Assembly: GCA_964466055.1 (NCBI GenBank)
Contig: CAYXLW010000006.1
Location: 1 to 64,000 of the forward strand
Length of the DNA: 64,000 nt
Direction: 5' to 3'
Origin: CAYXLW01 sp964466055
GTDB taxonomy: Bacteria > Patescibacteriota > Gracilibacteria > GCA-2401425
Shown here: one piece after another, positions 18,086-26,941 of the stretch
How the letters are laid out: each line of letters starts with the position of its first letter
Numbering within the stretch: position 1 is the stretch's first letter
Notes under the pieces: model-generated
Told to the model about the DNA's origin: nothing
The model's input: the letters and a program-made list of their open reading frames with translations, nothing else
Databases searched by the model: none
Translations under genes and position numbers: made by a program

Positions 18086-19327
18086 ATGTATACATTATTT
18101 TTACATAATTTTAAGAACTTCATGCGCTTCTTTATAGTTTTAATTGGAATTTTTTGTTTCTTAAACAGTGCACATGCTTCACTACCTGGTCAAATGAATC
18201 TAAAAAACGGATATCAGTTATATGTTTTGTCAACTAGGGATCCAAACTTGTGGGCAGAATATGACAAAATTTATTATAAAGAAAATGAGCTTAAATTAAA
18301 CATTGAAGATATTTCTAAAATCCCAGAGGGAATGATTGAACGAAAAAAAATACAAGGAGTAGATAGAGCCTATATTGCAAATTTTCTTAGAAAACACGTT
18401 GAGCCTAAAACAAATAAATCTGCACAAGGAGCACGTGTTTTTGTAGAAGATGGAAAAGTAAAATTTGAAGGGGTTATTGAAAGAGGAGAAATGCTAAACC
18501 TTCCACTTTCTATAAAAATTATTGAAAAAGCACTTAAAGAAAATATTGATGAAATAGATTTAGCCGTAGATATAATAAGCCCTATTTTAGATATTTCTCC
18601 CGAATTACTAGAAATGGGTATTAAAGAAATTATATCAGTGGGAGAGTCTGATTTTACTACATCAAGTAATAATAGAATCCATAATATTAAAACTGCTAGC
18701 AGTCTTTTTCATGGTGCTATAATTAAGAAAGATGAAGATTTTTCTTTTAATAAGCTTCTTGGTCGTGTAGATGGAGATACTGGATATAAAAAAGAGCTTG
18801 TTATTAAAGGAGACGAAACTCCTCTTGAGTGGGGGGGGGGCATTTGTCAAGTATCTTCTACAACATATAGAGGAGCAATGCTTGCAGGATTGCCTATTAT
18901 TGAGCGAGGAAGTCATTCATATGCTGTTTCTTATTATACTCCATGGGGGAGTGATGCGACAGTTTACCCAGGATCTCATGATTTAAGATTTAAAAATGAC
19001 TCACAGGGAGCAATATTGATTCATACACACATGAAAGAAACTAAATTATATTTTACATTTTTAGGAACAAAAAATAGTAATAAGGTTGATATTTTCGGAC
19101 CATATATAAACAACACAATAAAGGCTCCACCCACAAGATATAAACCAAGCAAGACATTAGCTGAAGGACAAAAATTGCTTGTTAGTCCTGCTCATAACGG
19201 ATTTACTTCCATTTGGTTTAGAATTGTAGACGGTGTGATCCAAAAAATACAAAGTAAATATCAATCTAGACCTAGTATTTATAAAGTTGGAGGACTAAGT
19301 GAAACTAAAATTGGAGCATTGGAGTAA
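18086..19327 (+). CDS. VanW family exported protein
   Basis: The 413-residue product has an N-terminal signal peptide ending near AHA-S and a VanW domain in its second half (FSFNKLLGRVDG, EWGGGICQVSSTTYRGAM, RGSHSYAVSYY, DLRFKNDSQGAI). An alternative ATG at 18122 gives a more classical signal peptide. The molecular function of VanW proteins is not established. The conserved Gly-Gly-Gly is encoded inside an unbroken run of ten Gs (18831-18840), odd in so AT-rich a genome and a likely slippage site. Confidence 0.9.
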   Translation: MYTLFLHNFKNFMRFFIVLIGIFCFLNSAHASLPGQMNLKNGYQLYVLSTRDPNLWAEYDKIYYKENELKLNIEDISKIPEGMIERKKIQGVDRAYIANFLRKHVEPKTNKSAQGARVFVEDGKVKFEGVIERGEMLNLPLSIKIIEKALKENIDEIDLAVDIISPILDISPELLEMGIKEIISVGESDFTTSSNNRIHNIKTASSLFHGAIIKKDEDFSFNKLLGRVDGDTGYKKELVIKGDETPLEWGGGICQVSSTTYRGAMLAGLPIIERGSHSYAVSYYTPWGSDATVYPGSHDLRFKNDSQGAILIHTHMKETKLYFTFLGTKNSNKVDIFGPYINNTIKAPPTRYKPSKTLAEGQKLLVSPAHNGFTSIWFRIVDGVIQKIQSKYQSRPSIYKVGGLSETKIGALE

Positions 19328-19387
19328 TATCCTTTTTCCATTTGACTTTTTGTTAAAGGAATATAAAATCTACCAGCTTTAAATCCT

Positions 19388-19472
19388 GCCGAAATGGCGG
19401 AATTGGTAGACGCGCGCGACTCAAAATCGTGTGTCCCTGGACATGAGGGTTCGAGTCCCTCTTTCGGCACCA
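19388..19472 (+). tRNA. tRNA-Leu (anticodon CAA), CCA encoded
   Basis: The acceptor stem pairs GCCGAAA with TTTCGGC, followed by A and an encoded CCA. The D-arm is TGGCGGAATTGGTAGACGC. The anticodon arm CGCGA-CTCAAAA-TCGTG gives CAA. A long variable arm (TGTCCCTGGACA) and the T-arm GAGGGTTCGAGTCCCTC complete a class II tRNA-Leu of 85 nt. Confidence 0.97.
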
Positions 19473-19510
19473 GAACTATCTTCTACTAAATAAATTATAA
19501 TTGAAAAAAC

Positions 19511-20164
19511 ATGGAAATCATTACACTGAAAGCAAATAAACGCAGTCTTGAAAAAAAAGTTTCTGAATTAAGAAGTGAAAAAAGAATTCCTTGTATTGTT
19601 TATGGATCTTTAACCGAGTCTATATTAGTTGACGTAGATTATCAGGAATTTAGAAAGGCTTTTAAAGTAGCGTTGTTTAACAAAATAATAAATCTAGATA
19701 TTGAGGGAGAAACTTTAAAAGTTCTTGTTAAAGATTTTGACAAAGACCCTGTAAGGGATGATTTTATTCATATTGATTTTTATGCTATTGCTGAAAATAA
19801 AAAGGTTACTGTTGCTGTTCCAGTAAAATTTGAAGGAGATTCTCCTGCAATTAGAATCGGGGCTGTTCTTTATATCGCAAGAGATAACGTAAAAGTAAAA
19901 TGTCTTCCTAAGGATATTCCTGGTGAAATTATTGCTAATATTAGTACACTAAAAGAAAAAGGAGACAAGATAAGAGTATCAAGCCTTGAATTTCCTAGTA
20001 ATGTTGAGTGCTTACTAATCTCTAGTTTTATGCTAGCTAAAGCAGAATTACCTAGATCTGCTAAGACTGCAGCTGAGGAGGCTGAAGAGACTAAAGCAAA
20101 TGAAGAAAAGATGGCTGAGGTTGTTTCATCATCCAAAGAAAGTAAAGAGGAGGATAAGAAATAG
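19511..20164 (+). CDS. rplY: Ribosomal protein bL25 (Ctc/TL5 form)
   Basis: The 217-residue product has the 5S rRNA-binding N-terminal domain (KRSLEKKVSELRSEKRIPCI, VDVDYQEFRKAF) and the longer C-terminal beta domain of Ctc/TL5-type bL25 (VAVPVKFEGDSPAIRIGAVL, VKCLPKDIPGEI). It ends in an acidic/lysine tail (EEAEETKANEEK). It lies 38 bp after the tRNA-Leu gene and ends just before a clear terminator. Confidence 0.93.
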   Translation: MEIITLKANKRSLEKKVSELRSEKRIPCIVYGSLTESILVDVDYQEFRKAFKVALFNKIINLDIEGETLKVLVKDFDKDPVRDDFIHIDFYAIAENKKVTVAVPVKFEGDSPAIRIGAVLYIARDNVKVKCLPKDIPGEIIANISTLKEKGDKIRVSSLEFPSNVECLLISSFMLAKAELPRSAKTAAEEAEETKANEEKMAEVVSSSKESKEEDKK

Positions 20165-20197
20165 AATCTTTATTAATTTTCGTTTAAAAGTTTTTAT

Positions 20198-20224
20198 AAA
20201 AAGAGCGCTTTGCTCTTTTTTTAT
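20198..20224 (+). terminator. Rho-independent terminator after rplY
   Basis: A 9-bp stem, AAAAAGAGC/GCTCTTTTT, with a 5-nt loop runs into a T tract, 34 bp after the rplY stop. Confidence 0.85.
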
Positions 20225-20243
20225 TTTTACGTAAACTTCATTT

Positions 20244-21200
20244 ATGAAAAAATTTGTAATTATAGACGGACATCATCTTATTTTTAGGGCATTTTATGCT
20301 ATACAAAATTTAACCACACGTGAGGGGTTTCCAAGTAATGCTATTTTTGGGTTTGCTTCAATGATATTAAATATTCTTGCACTTGAAAATCCAGATTATT
20401 TTGCTATTGCATTCGATTCAGGAAAAACGTTTAGGCATGAAGAACATAAAGGGTATAAAGGGACACGAAAAGAAAGACCAAAGGAGCTTGATATTCAAAT
20501 TCCTCAAATTTATGAAATGGTTGAAAAAATGAATATTCCCTATTTTATGGCCGAGGGATATGAAGCAGATGATGTCTTGGGAACTTTAGCAACACTGTGT
20601 TTATCTGATAAAAATATAAAGACAATTATTGTTACTGGAGATAAAGATTTACTTCAAATGGTAAATGAAAATATTATTGTAGCCTTTCCTCACAAAGGAG
20701 GAAAAGAACCTGTATATATGGATGAAATGGCTATTTTAGAAAAATATAATATTACGCCTTCTCAAATTCCAGACTTTAAAGGAATGTCAGGAGATATCTC
20801 AGATAATATTAAAGGAGTTCAAGGATTAGGACCAAAAGGAGCAACTAAGTTATTAAATGATTTTAAAACACTTGAAGGAATTTATGAGAATCTAGATAAA
20901 ATAAAAGGGATTACAAAAACTAAGCTTGAAAATAGCCGTGAAGAAGCATTTTTTGCAAAATATCTTGCAACTATTATTACAAATGTTCCAACTGATTTTT
21001 CTTTAGAAAAAACTAAATTTTGCGGACTTTCTAATAAAGTTTTACCTTTTTTTGAAAAAATGAACTTTAATTCTTTACAGAAAAGAATCACTCCTTTTTT
21101 TCAGAATAAAAATAAAGAATTTTCTTTGGAAGAAAACAAAAATAATAAAGAAGGACTATCTTATGATGGCTGTCAAAATGATCAATTAAGCTTATTTTAG
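20244..21200 (+). CDS. Stand-alone 5'-3' exonuclease (Pol I N-domain/FEN type)
   Basis: The 318-residue protein corresponds to the 5' nuclease domain of DNA polymerase I without a polymerase part. It has IDGHHLIFRAFYA, the metal-site acids in GYEADDVLGTLA and VTGDKDLLQMV, and the helix-hairpin-helix GVQGLGPKGATKLL. It would remove RNA primers and flaps. The last residues, QNDQLSLF, contain a perfect bacterial beta-clamp-binding pentapeptide (QLSLF) on a disordered tail, so it is probably held at the replication fork by the sliding clamp. Confidence 0.9.
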   Translation: MKKFVIIDGHHLIFRAFYAIQNLTTREGFPSNAIFGFASMILNILALENPDYFAIAFDSGKTFRHEEHKGYKGTRKERPKELDIQIPQIYEMVEKMNIPYFMAEGYEADDVLGTLATLCLSDKNIKTIIVTGDKDLLQMVNENIIVAFPHKGGKEPVYMDEMAILEKYNITPSQIPDFKGMSGDISDNIKGVQGLGPKGATKLLNDFKTLEGIYENLDKIKGITKTKLENSREEAFFAKYLATIITNVPTDFSLEKTKFCGLSNKVLPFFEKMNFNSLQKRITPFFQNKNKEFSLEENKNNKEGLSYDGCQNDQLSLF

Positions 21201-21229
21201 TTTTATGTTTTTTTTATTTTTAAAAAAAG

Positions 21230-21235
21230 TATACT
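21230..21235 (+). promoter_or_regulatory. -10 element of rnpB
   Basis: TATACT lies 8 bp before the first paired base of the RNase P RNA. The -35 region is only T-rich. Confidence 0.5.
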
Positions 21236-21243
21236 GACTTTTG

Positions 21244-21600
21244 GAGTTTTCTTTTTCGCATGGGCGCTGTTTCGAATTCATTCGGAAGAGAGGAAGGTCC
21301 GAGCAAAGAACATTAAGCCTAACGGTTAACGGCCGCCTCCCGACTAGTCGGGAAGGGAAAGTGCCACAGAGACAATACTATCCCGACAAGTCGGGAGAAA
21401 GGTGAAAAGTCCAAATATACTTTGGAAGCCTTACAGTAATGTAAGGAACTTGGTAAACCCTAGGTCTTTGCAAGCAAGGTGGATCTCGATTTATCGAGAA
21501 GCCTTGTGCTCGATCCTAATAGCAATATTAGGACTAGATAAATGTCCATGGTCCTGTCTTTGACAGGAAACAGAACTCGGCCTACAGAAAAGGAAAACTC
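21244..21600 (+). ncRNA. rnpB: RNase P RNA (bacterial class A)
   Basis: This is the catalytic RNA that trims tRNA 5' ends. The conserved core is visible in order: GAGAGGAAGGTCCGAGC near the 5' end, GGGAAAGTGCCACAGAGACA in the middle, and ACAGAACTCGGCCTACAG at the 3' end. The ends pair to form P1 (GAGTTTTCTTTTTC with GAAAAGGAAAACTC), which sets the limits. Two peripheral helices contain palindromes (CCCGACTAGTCGGG and CCCGACAAGTCGGG) resembling the CTTGTCGGGAA arms of the REP-like elements elsewhere in the window. Confidence 0.95.
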
Positions 21601-21657
21601 TTTATTGTTATAAAAAAGATTTTTGTTATCATTTTGGCACAGTTATAAAAATAAAAA

Positions 21658-22485
21658 ATGAAAGTTGTTATTTTAACATCAGACTGGTATTTAAGCCCTA
21701 AAATCGCAATTAAAACTTTTTTAGAAAACCCTCTGCTTAAAAAATATGGCATTAAAGTTGTAGGCATTGTTTCAGCATCAAATTTCCAATTTAATAAAAA
21801 AACATATTTAAGTATTTCTAAGTTTATAAAAAGATCTGGTCTAAAGTTTTTTCTAAAAAATGCTTTTCTCAATATTTGGCAGTCTCTTACTGTAAAGTTT
21901 GCGAAATATTTTATTCCAAATGAAAAAAGAATATATTTTAATATTGAAGAATTAGCAGAAATGAATGGAGCTTCTTATCTTGCTCTATCTGATATTAATT
22001 CTAAAGAATCTAAAAAATTTATAAAAAAACTTAAACCAAATTATCTTGTGTCGAGTCTTCTACTTCAGATTATTGATAAAGAAATGCTTAATATCCCAAC
22101 CGAAGGTTCTATTAATTTTCATCCTGCTCTTACTCAAATACATCGAGGAACGTTTAGCTCTTTTTGGACATTACTAAAAAATTGGAGAAAAACTGGAGCA
22201 ACTGTCCATTTTATGACAGAAAAAGTTGATGATGGAGAAATAATAATTCAAAAGCATTTTTTTACTAGTAAATCAGATACAATAAATTGTATAAATGAGA
22301 AAACTGCTAAACTTGGGGGAAATTTGTTAGCAAAAGCTTTAGTCAAAATTAAAAAGAAAAAGAAAAGAACATCTTTCTTAAAAAAACTAGGAGGACTTTT
22401 TCATCATCCTTCAAAAAAGGATATTAAAAATTTCAAGAAAAATGGTGGCGCGCTTATTAAAATAAAAGACTTCTTTAAAATATAA
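21658..22485 (+). CDS. Formyltransferase-family protein
   Basis: The 275-residue product has a formyltransferase N-domain fold (GART/Fmt-like). The start is KVVILTSDWYLSPK. The catalytic Asn-x-His is in GSINFHPALTQIHRG, and the conserved aspartate follows GATVHFMTEKVDDGEIIIQ. It lacks the C-terminal domain of methionyl-tRNA formyltransferase and is longer than PurN, so it may act on a nucleotide sugar or another amine. The C-terminus is lysine-rich. No functional partner lies next to it. Confidence 0.8.
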   Translation: MKVVILTSDWYLSPKIAIKTFLENPLLKKYGIKVVGIVSASNFQFNKKTYLSISKFIKRSGLKFFLKNAFLNIWQSLTVKFAKYFIPNEKRIYFNIEELAEMNGASYLALSDINSKESKKFIKKLKPNYLVSSLLLQIIDKEMLNIPTEGSINFHPALTQIHRGTFSSFWTLLKNWRKTGATVHFMTEKVDDGEIIIQKHFFTSKSDTINCINEKTAKLGGNLLAKALVKIKKKKKRTSFLKKLGGLFHHPSKKDIKNFKKNGGALIKIKDFFKI

Positions 22486-22497
22486 GAATACTTTTTA

Positions 22498-22911
22498 TCA
22501 TTTCCACCAAAACCAAACTAGAAAATTATTTAGATTGTTTTTTTTATAAAAGTTTCTGGCTTTTTTTATGCCATGAAGGATCCCCATATTGAATCCTTTT
22601 TTATTTGAAAAGCTTTTGATTTTATTTAGTAAATATGTTCCCAACCCATTTCCTCTCTCATCTTTATTAACAGCCAACCTTTTTAGCCACATAATAGAAA
22701 AAATTCCTGTTATACCGATAATCGTATATATAAAAGCCGCTTTTACATTTTTTCTTTTTTTGAGGACAAAAACTCTTTTTTTTTCAATAAAATTTTTAAC
22801 ATCTTTTTCTGTTAATTTCTGATCCAGACCATTTGTAATTTCATCAAATAACTCTGTTAATTTTTTTGTATCATGAGATTTTGCTGGTTTTAACTTTAAG
22901 TTCTTGAACAT
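22498..22911 (-). CDS. GNAT-family N-acetyltransferase
   Basis: The 137-residue product has the acetyl-CoA-binding motif A in WLKRLAVNKDERGNGLGTYL (R/QxxGxG/A form: RGNGLG) and the following helix LNKIKSFSNKKGF, then ARNFYKKNNL near the end. The substrate is unknown. It converges with the formyltransferase gene, with 12 bp between the stops. Confidence 0.82.
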   Translation of the reverse strand: MFKNLKLKPAKSHDTKKLTELFDEITNGLDQKLTEKDVKNFIEKKRVFVLKKRKNVKAAFIYTIIGITGIFSIMWLKRLAVNKDERGNGLGTYLLNKIKSFSNKKGFNMGILHGIKKARNFYKKNNLNNFLVWFWWK

Positions 22912-23063
22912 GATAATTTTTAATTTGTTTAAATTTTAAGAGATTTGTATCTCTTATCAATTCTTATTATTACCTTTAATAATACTTTCCAGTTATTGCA
23001 ATAATTCTTTTTTGAAAAAAACGATGTTTTCTGTTAGAATAACTAGAAAAATAAAAAATAAAA

Positions 23064-23435
23064 ATGAAAAAAATATTTCAAATTATTAAAAAGTTTTTTA
23101 AGGCAAAGGCATATGTTCTGACAGTTGCTTTTGTTGTAGGTATATTATTTGGATTTATTCTTTTTTATTATGAGGATTCATTTCAGGCATCACTTTTTAA
23201 TGTAAAACAGAATCTTGAAGAATCAGATATCCCTCCTCTTTTTATGGAGTATCGATATATTAGAGACATCTCAATTTCTTCTCTTTCTGAAAATCAATAT
23301 TTAGTCGAGTTTTTTGCAGCTGAAGGAAAAGGAAATTCTTTACATCAATATCTTTATGTTATTACAAAAAAAGAAAATATTATTACAGAGATTAGAAAAG
23401 TCGACTCAGTTCCTTTTATTAATGAAGATGTTTAA
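23064..23435 (+). CDS. Small single-pass membrane protein, unknown
   Basis: The 123-residue product has a basic N-terminus, one transmembrane helix (about residues 17-36, YVLTVAFVVGILFGFILFYY) and an outer domain of about 85 residues with short beta-like stretches. I do not recognise a family. It converges on purH with a 12-bp gap. Confidence 0.6.
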   Translation: MKKIFQIIKKFFKAKAYVLTVAFVVGILFGFILFYYEDSFQASLFNVKQNLEESDIPPLFMEYRYIRDISISSLSENQYLVEFFAAEGKGNSLHQYLYVITKKENIITEIRKVDSVPFINEDV

Positions 23436-23447
23436 AGAAATTAAAGA

Positions 23448-24962
23448 TTAATGCAAAAAAGCTCTTTGTCCACAATAAACCATTCCAAGTCCAAGCTCGT
23501 TTGTCTTTGCCTCAACTTCTTTATCTTTTATTGAGCCACCTGGATGTATTACCGAAGAAATTCCATAAGATGCTGCTACCTCTATTCCGTCTGGAAAAGG
23601 GAAAAAGGCATCTGATGCCATTATAGATCCTTTTGCTAGTTTTCCTGCTTTTTTACATGCAAGCTCTACAGCATCTACTCTTGAAGTTTGTCCTGCTCCT
23701 ATTCCAATTGCTACTCCATCTTTTGCAAGAACAATAGAGTTAGATTTTACATATTTTATTACTTTCCATGCAAATTTCATGTCTTCTTTTTCTTTATCGG
23801 TAACTTTTTTCTTTGACACTTGTTTTAGGTCTTTATCGCTAAGACCTCCTCGATTTGCCTCTTGCACAAGTAACCCTCCTGATACCTTTTTAAAAGTTAA
23901 TTCTCCTTCTTCTTGATCAATCCCACCTGTTTCTAAAATTCTAAGATTTTCTTTCTTTTTAAACACCTCTAAAGCATCTTCTGTAAAGCTAGGAGCTATT
24001 ACAATTTCTAAGAATATTTCAGTCAATTTTATTGCCAAACTTTTGTCACAAGTTCTATTAATTGCGACAATCCCTCCAAATGGTGATTTTGTATCTACAG
24101 CATAAGCTTTTTCAAAAGCACTTAGAACATTGTCAGCAATTGCTACGCCACAAGGCACAGCATGCTTAATAATTGCTACAGCAGGGGATTCAAATTCTTT
24201 TATAAGTTCAAATGCTAAGTCTGCATCCATAATATTATTATATGAAAGCTCTTTACCTTGGTGTTGTATAGAATTTGTTACATTAGGATACATATTCCCA
24301 GGCTCTCTATAAAAAGTTGCTTTTTGATGAGGGTTTTCCCCATATCTTAATTCTTGTTGTCTTTCTAGAAACATTGCTGAAAAATCAGGATAGAAAAAGT
24401 TTGCAATTATAGCGTCATATTGAGCAGTTAATATAAAAGCTTTAGCAGCAAGCTCAGCTCTTGTTTCTTTTGTTGTGCTTCCTGTTTTTTCAATCTCTTT
24501 TTGAACTGAGTCAAAATCATTCACGTCTGTAATAACTGTTACAGACTCATAATTTTTAGCAGCAGATCTAATCATTGAAGGTCCTCCAATATCTATTTGT
24601 TCTATAATTTCTTCGGTAGTAGAGCCTTTTTTCTGTAAAACTTCAGCAAATGGATAAAGATTTACAACAACTAAATCAATCATTTTTATGTTATTTTTTT
24701 CAGCTTCATTTATATGTTCTTTGTTACTTCTTATGGCAAGAATCCCTCCGTGAATTTTAGGGTGTAATGTTTTGACCCTTCCGTTCATCATTTCTGGAAA
24801 CCCTGTATAATCTGCAACATCTATTATATTAATTCCGTTATCTCGTAAAAGTTTTGCCGTTCCTCCGGTTGAAAGTATTTCTATGTTTTTTGAGGCTAAA
24901 AATTTTGCAAAATCAATAACCCCTGTTTTGTCATAAACTGATAACAGTGCTCTTTTTATCAT
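23448..24962 (-). CDS. purH: Bifunctional AICAR transformylase/IMP cyclohydrolase
   Basis: The protein carries out the last two steps of IMP synthesis. The 504-residue product has the N-terminal MGS-like cyclohydrolase domain (ALLSVYDKTGVIDFAKFL, STGGTAKLL, GFPEMMNGRVKTLHPKIHGG) and the C-terminal transformylase domain (RYGENPHQKA, IIKHAVPCGVA with the Lys-His pair, GAGQTSRVDAV, SDAFFPFPDG). The usual C-terminal RHFRH-like end is replaced by GQRAFLH. No other pur gene is in the window. Confidence 0.94.
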   Translation of the reverse strand: MIKRALLSVYDKTGVIDFAKFLASKNIEILSTGGTAKLLRDNGINIIDVADYTGFPEMMNGRVKTLHPKIHGGILAIRSNKEHINEAEKNNIKMIDLVVVNLYPFAEVLQKKGSTTEEIIEQIDIGGPSMIRSAAKNYESVTVITDVNDFDSVQKEIEKTGSTTKETRAELAAKAFILTAQYDAIIANFFYPDFSAMFLERQQELRYGENPHQKATFYREPGNMYPNVTNSIQHQGKELSYNNIMDADLAFELIKEFESPAVAIIKHAVPCGVAIADNVLSAFEKAYAVDTKSPFGGIVAINRTCDKSLAIKLTEIFLEIVIAPSFTEDALEVFKKKENLRILETGGIDQEEGELTFKKVSGGLLVQEANRGGLSDKDLKQVSKKKVTDKEKEDMKFAWKVIKYVKSNSIVLAKDGVAIGIGAGQTSRVDAVELACKKAGKLAKGSIMASDAFFPFPDGIEVAASYGISSVIHPGGSIKDKEVEAKTNELGLGMVYCGQRAFLH

Positions 24963-25081
24963 AAAAAAAAATTATAAATTAGCACAAGAAAGTGTACAAA
25001 AATCTAACTTCGAAGGCAAGAAAGAGTTATTTTATAAAAGGACATTGAAATATATAAATATTCAATTAAAGTTGGAATTAC

Positions 25082-25801
25082 ATGGAAGCGTATAAAACCA
25101 TTAATGGCATTATTTTATCTCAAATTAAATATAAGGAATTTGATAAAATATTTACTATTTTAACAGAAGAATTAGGTAAAATTACCTGTATAGCAAAGGG
25201 GATAGTAAAAACAAAATCAAAGATGCGTGCATTTTTCCAGACTGGGGCTATTTTGGAGGTTGAACTTATAAGGAAAAATGACAATATTCCTTTAATTAAG
25301 GGAGTTAAAAGCATATTTATACCTCAAATAAAAAACTATGATCACTTGGTTTATTTTGAAAGAGCCTTAGAGCTTACAAATAAATTATGCCAACATGAAC
25401 ATGTTATGAAGGCATCGGTTGAATTGCTTCATAATTTTATTGTTCTTTTCGAGTCATCAAAGAATAAAAGAGTTTTTTTTATTTCTTATGAACTTCAATT
25501 GCTTACCAGGCTTGGATTTTTAGGAGACTTTAAGCTTTGTACAAAATGTAATACTAAGCTTTCAGAAAAAGCTCATTTTTTTGATGGTGTTCATGGTTTT
25601 ATTTGTGATAAATGTAAAAAAGAAGATCTCGCCACATTAGTTTCATTTAATGAAATTAAGGTCATATCCTTTCTACAAAATACTCCAATGCAAAATATAA
25701 ACGCTCTTTCATTAGATTTAAGTATTATTAAAAACATTGAAACAAAAGCAAAAATATTAAGATCTCAAGTTTTTGCTTTTCCTCTGAAATCAGAAAATTA
25801 A
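25082..25801 (+). CDS. recO: DNA repair protein RecO
   Basis: The 239-residue product has the N-terminal OB fold (NGIILSQIKYKEFDKIFTIL, ITCIAKGIVKTKSKM), a helical middle and a zinc site (LCTKCNTKL ... FICDKCKKE). RecO loads RecA onto SSB-coated DNA in the RecFOR pathway. It stands alone on the plus strand and converges with the HD-domain gene. Confidence 0.88.
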   Translation: MEAYKTINGIILSQIKYKEFDKIFTILTEELGKITCIAKGIVKTKSKMRAFFQTGAILEVELIRKNDNIPLIKGVKSIFIPQIKNYDHLVYFERALELTNKLCQHEHVMKASVELLHNFIVLFESSKNKRVFFISYELQLLTRLGFLGDFKLCTKCNTKLSEKAHFFDGVHGFICDKCKKEDLATLVSFNEIKVISFLQNTPMQNINALSLDLSIIKNIETKAKILRSQVFAFPLKSEN

Positions 25802-25862
25802 AGTTTACGACTTAGCTTTTAATATAAAATAAAAATAGAAATTATTTATAAAATTAATAATT

Positions 25863-26570
25863 TTAAAAATCTTCATTTAAGTTTTTCTCTATCTGTTTTT
25901 CTGGAAAATCTTCCGTGGCATGTCTACGATGATAGAGGGATACAAATACGTCGACAAAAGCTTCTTCAATTTGCTTGAGATCATGAAGAATAATAACAGA
26001 GTCTCTCAATTGATCATTTTTTGTTTTTTCTTCAAAAACAGATCTGACTATTCCCATTAGTGATACCCTGTCTGATTTTTTTGAAGAACGAACGGCCGCT
26101 TCAGAAGAATCTGCAAGCATAACAAGGGTTTCTTCTGTTGTTTGAGGTCTAAATGATCTTGGGTATAAATTATTTTGGTCTTTATTAAGCTGTGGAGCAT
26201 TTTGAGTTCCATGATGTGTTGCCATAAAGCGCTGTATTTCTTCAGGTAAACTAAAAGCCTTTGCCATTTCAATGCTTTTTTCAACATGTGTAAGAATTAC
26301 CTCTGGCTCAAACGGATAATTAGCATCTTCTTGATTTTCAGCATAAGCTTCAGGAGTAGATATTTTCCCTATGTCATGATATAAGCCACCAACTTGAGCA
26401 AGCAAAGGATCTGCATTAGGAAAATGCAACGCTGCGCTACCTGCGAGTTCAGAAACTATTAAAGAATGAAAATATGTTCCTGGTGCTTTAAGTCTCAATT
26501 TTTTTAGTAAAGGACTTGAAGGGTCTTTTAGCTCTAATAATTGAAGCCTAGTCAGCTTTTCTTCTTTCAT
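25863..26570 (-). CDS. Stand-alone HD phosphohydrolase domain, PgpH type
   Basis: The 235-residue product matches the C-terminal HD domain of PgpH/YqfF (7TM-HD) proteins, which hydrolyse cyclic di-AMP. It begins LLELKDPSSPLLKKLRLKAP and GTYFHSLIVSELA, has the HD motif in YHDIGK, then ILTHVEKS and FMATHHGT, and VMLADSSEAAVRSS. The seven membrane helices and the outer domain of PgpH are absent, and the upstream sequence is rpsU with a terminator between, so the domain really is soluble here. Activity is expected since all metal ligands are present. The nucleotide substrate is inferred. Confidence 0.83.
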   Translation of the reverse strand: MKEEKLTRLQLLELKDPSSPLLKKLRLKAPGTYFHSLIVSELAGSAALHFPNADPLLAQVGGLYHDIGKISTPEAYAENQEDANYPFEPEVILTHVEKSIEMAKAFSLPEEIQRFMATHHGTQNAPQLNKDQNNLYPRSFRPQTTEETLVMLADSSEAAVRSSKKSDRVSLMGIVRSVFEEKTKNDQLRDSVIILHDLKQIEEAFVDVFVSLYHRRHATEDFPEKQIEKNLNEDF

Positions 26571-26581
26571 AAAATATATTT

Positions 26582-26602
26582 AAAAAAGCCCTTAAAGGGC
26601 TT
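26582..26602 (-). terminator. Terminator between rpsU and the HD gene
   Basis: On the minus strand AAGCCCTT/AAGGGCTT forms an 8-bp stem followed by six Ts. It lies 5 bp after the rpsU stop, so expression of the HD gene needs read-through or its own promoter. Confidence 0.85.
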
Positions 26603-26606
26603 ATTT

Positions 26607-26816
26607 TTATAGATACGCTTGATCTTTTCTTCTTTTTTCTCTGTTTTCTTCTCTTTTTAATGCCTTTCCTCTAACAAGTCTTTTTGTGTCATCTTTTATT
26701 CGGTATCTTTTTTTTCTTACAAGCTGAACCAACCGAGAACCTTGAATTTGTTTTTTTAATCGGTTAATTAGTTTTTCAATTGTTTCGTTTTCCCTTCTTA
26801 TTGCGTAAATTGCCAT
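26607..26816 (-). CDS. rpsU: Ribosomal protein bS21
   Basis: The 69-residue, strongly basic protein has the S21 pattern: IRRENETIEKLINRLKKQI followed by RLVQLVRKKRYRIK and an Arg/Lys-rich C-terminal helix (KREENREKRRKDQAYL). It is a small-subunit protein that contacts the 3' end of 16S rRNA. Confidence 0.9.
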   Translation of the reverse strand: MAIYAIRRENETIEKLINRLKKQIQGSRLVQLVRKKRYRIKDDTKRLVRGKALKREENREKRRKDQAYL

Positions 26817-26941
26817 AAGTGTTTGTTAAAAAGCTGGGGGATTGTACTGAATTCTTCATATAAAGTCAATTATATCTTTAAAAAAAAAGTTTTGACTGAT
26901 AAAGTTTGTTTCGTACTACAAATATTTTTAATTGAAATCAT

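Noticed and set aside
21340..21392. Independent REP elements (CCCGACTAGTCGGG and CCCGACAAGTCGGG)
   Set aside because: They are peripheral stems inside the RNase P RNA; a historical link to the REP family is possible but they are not annotated separately.
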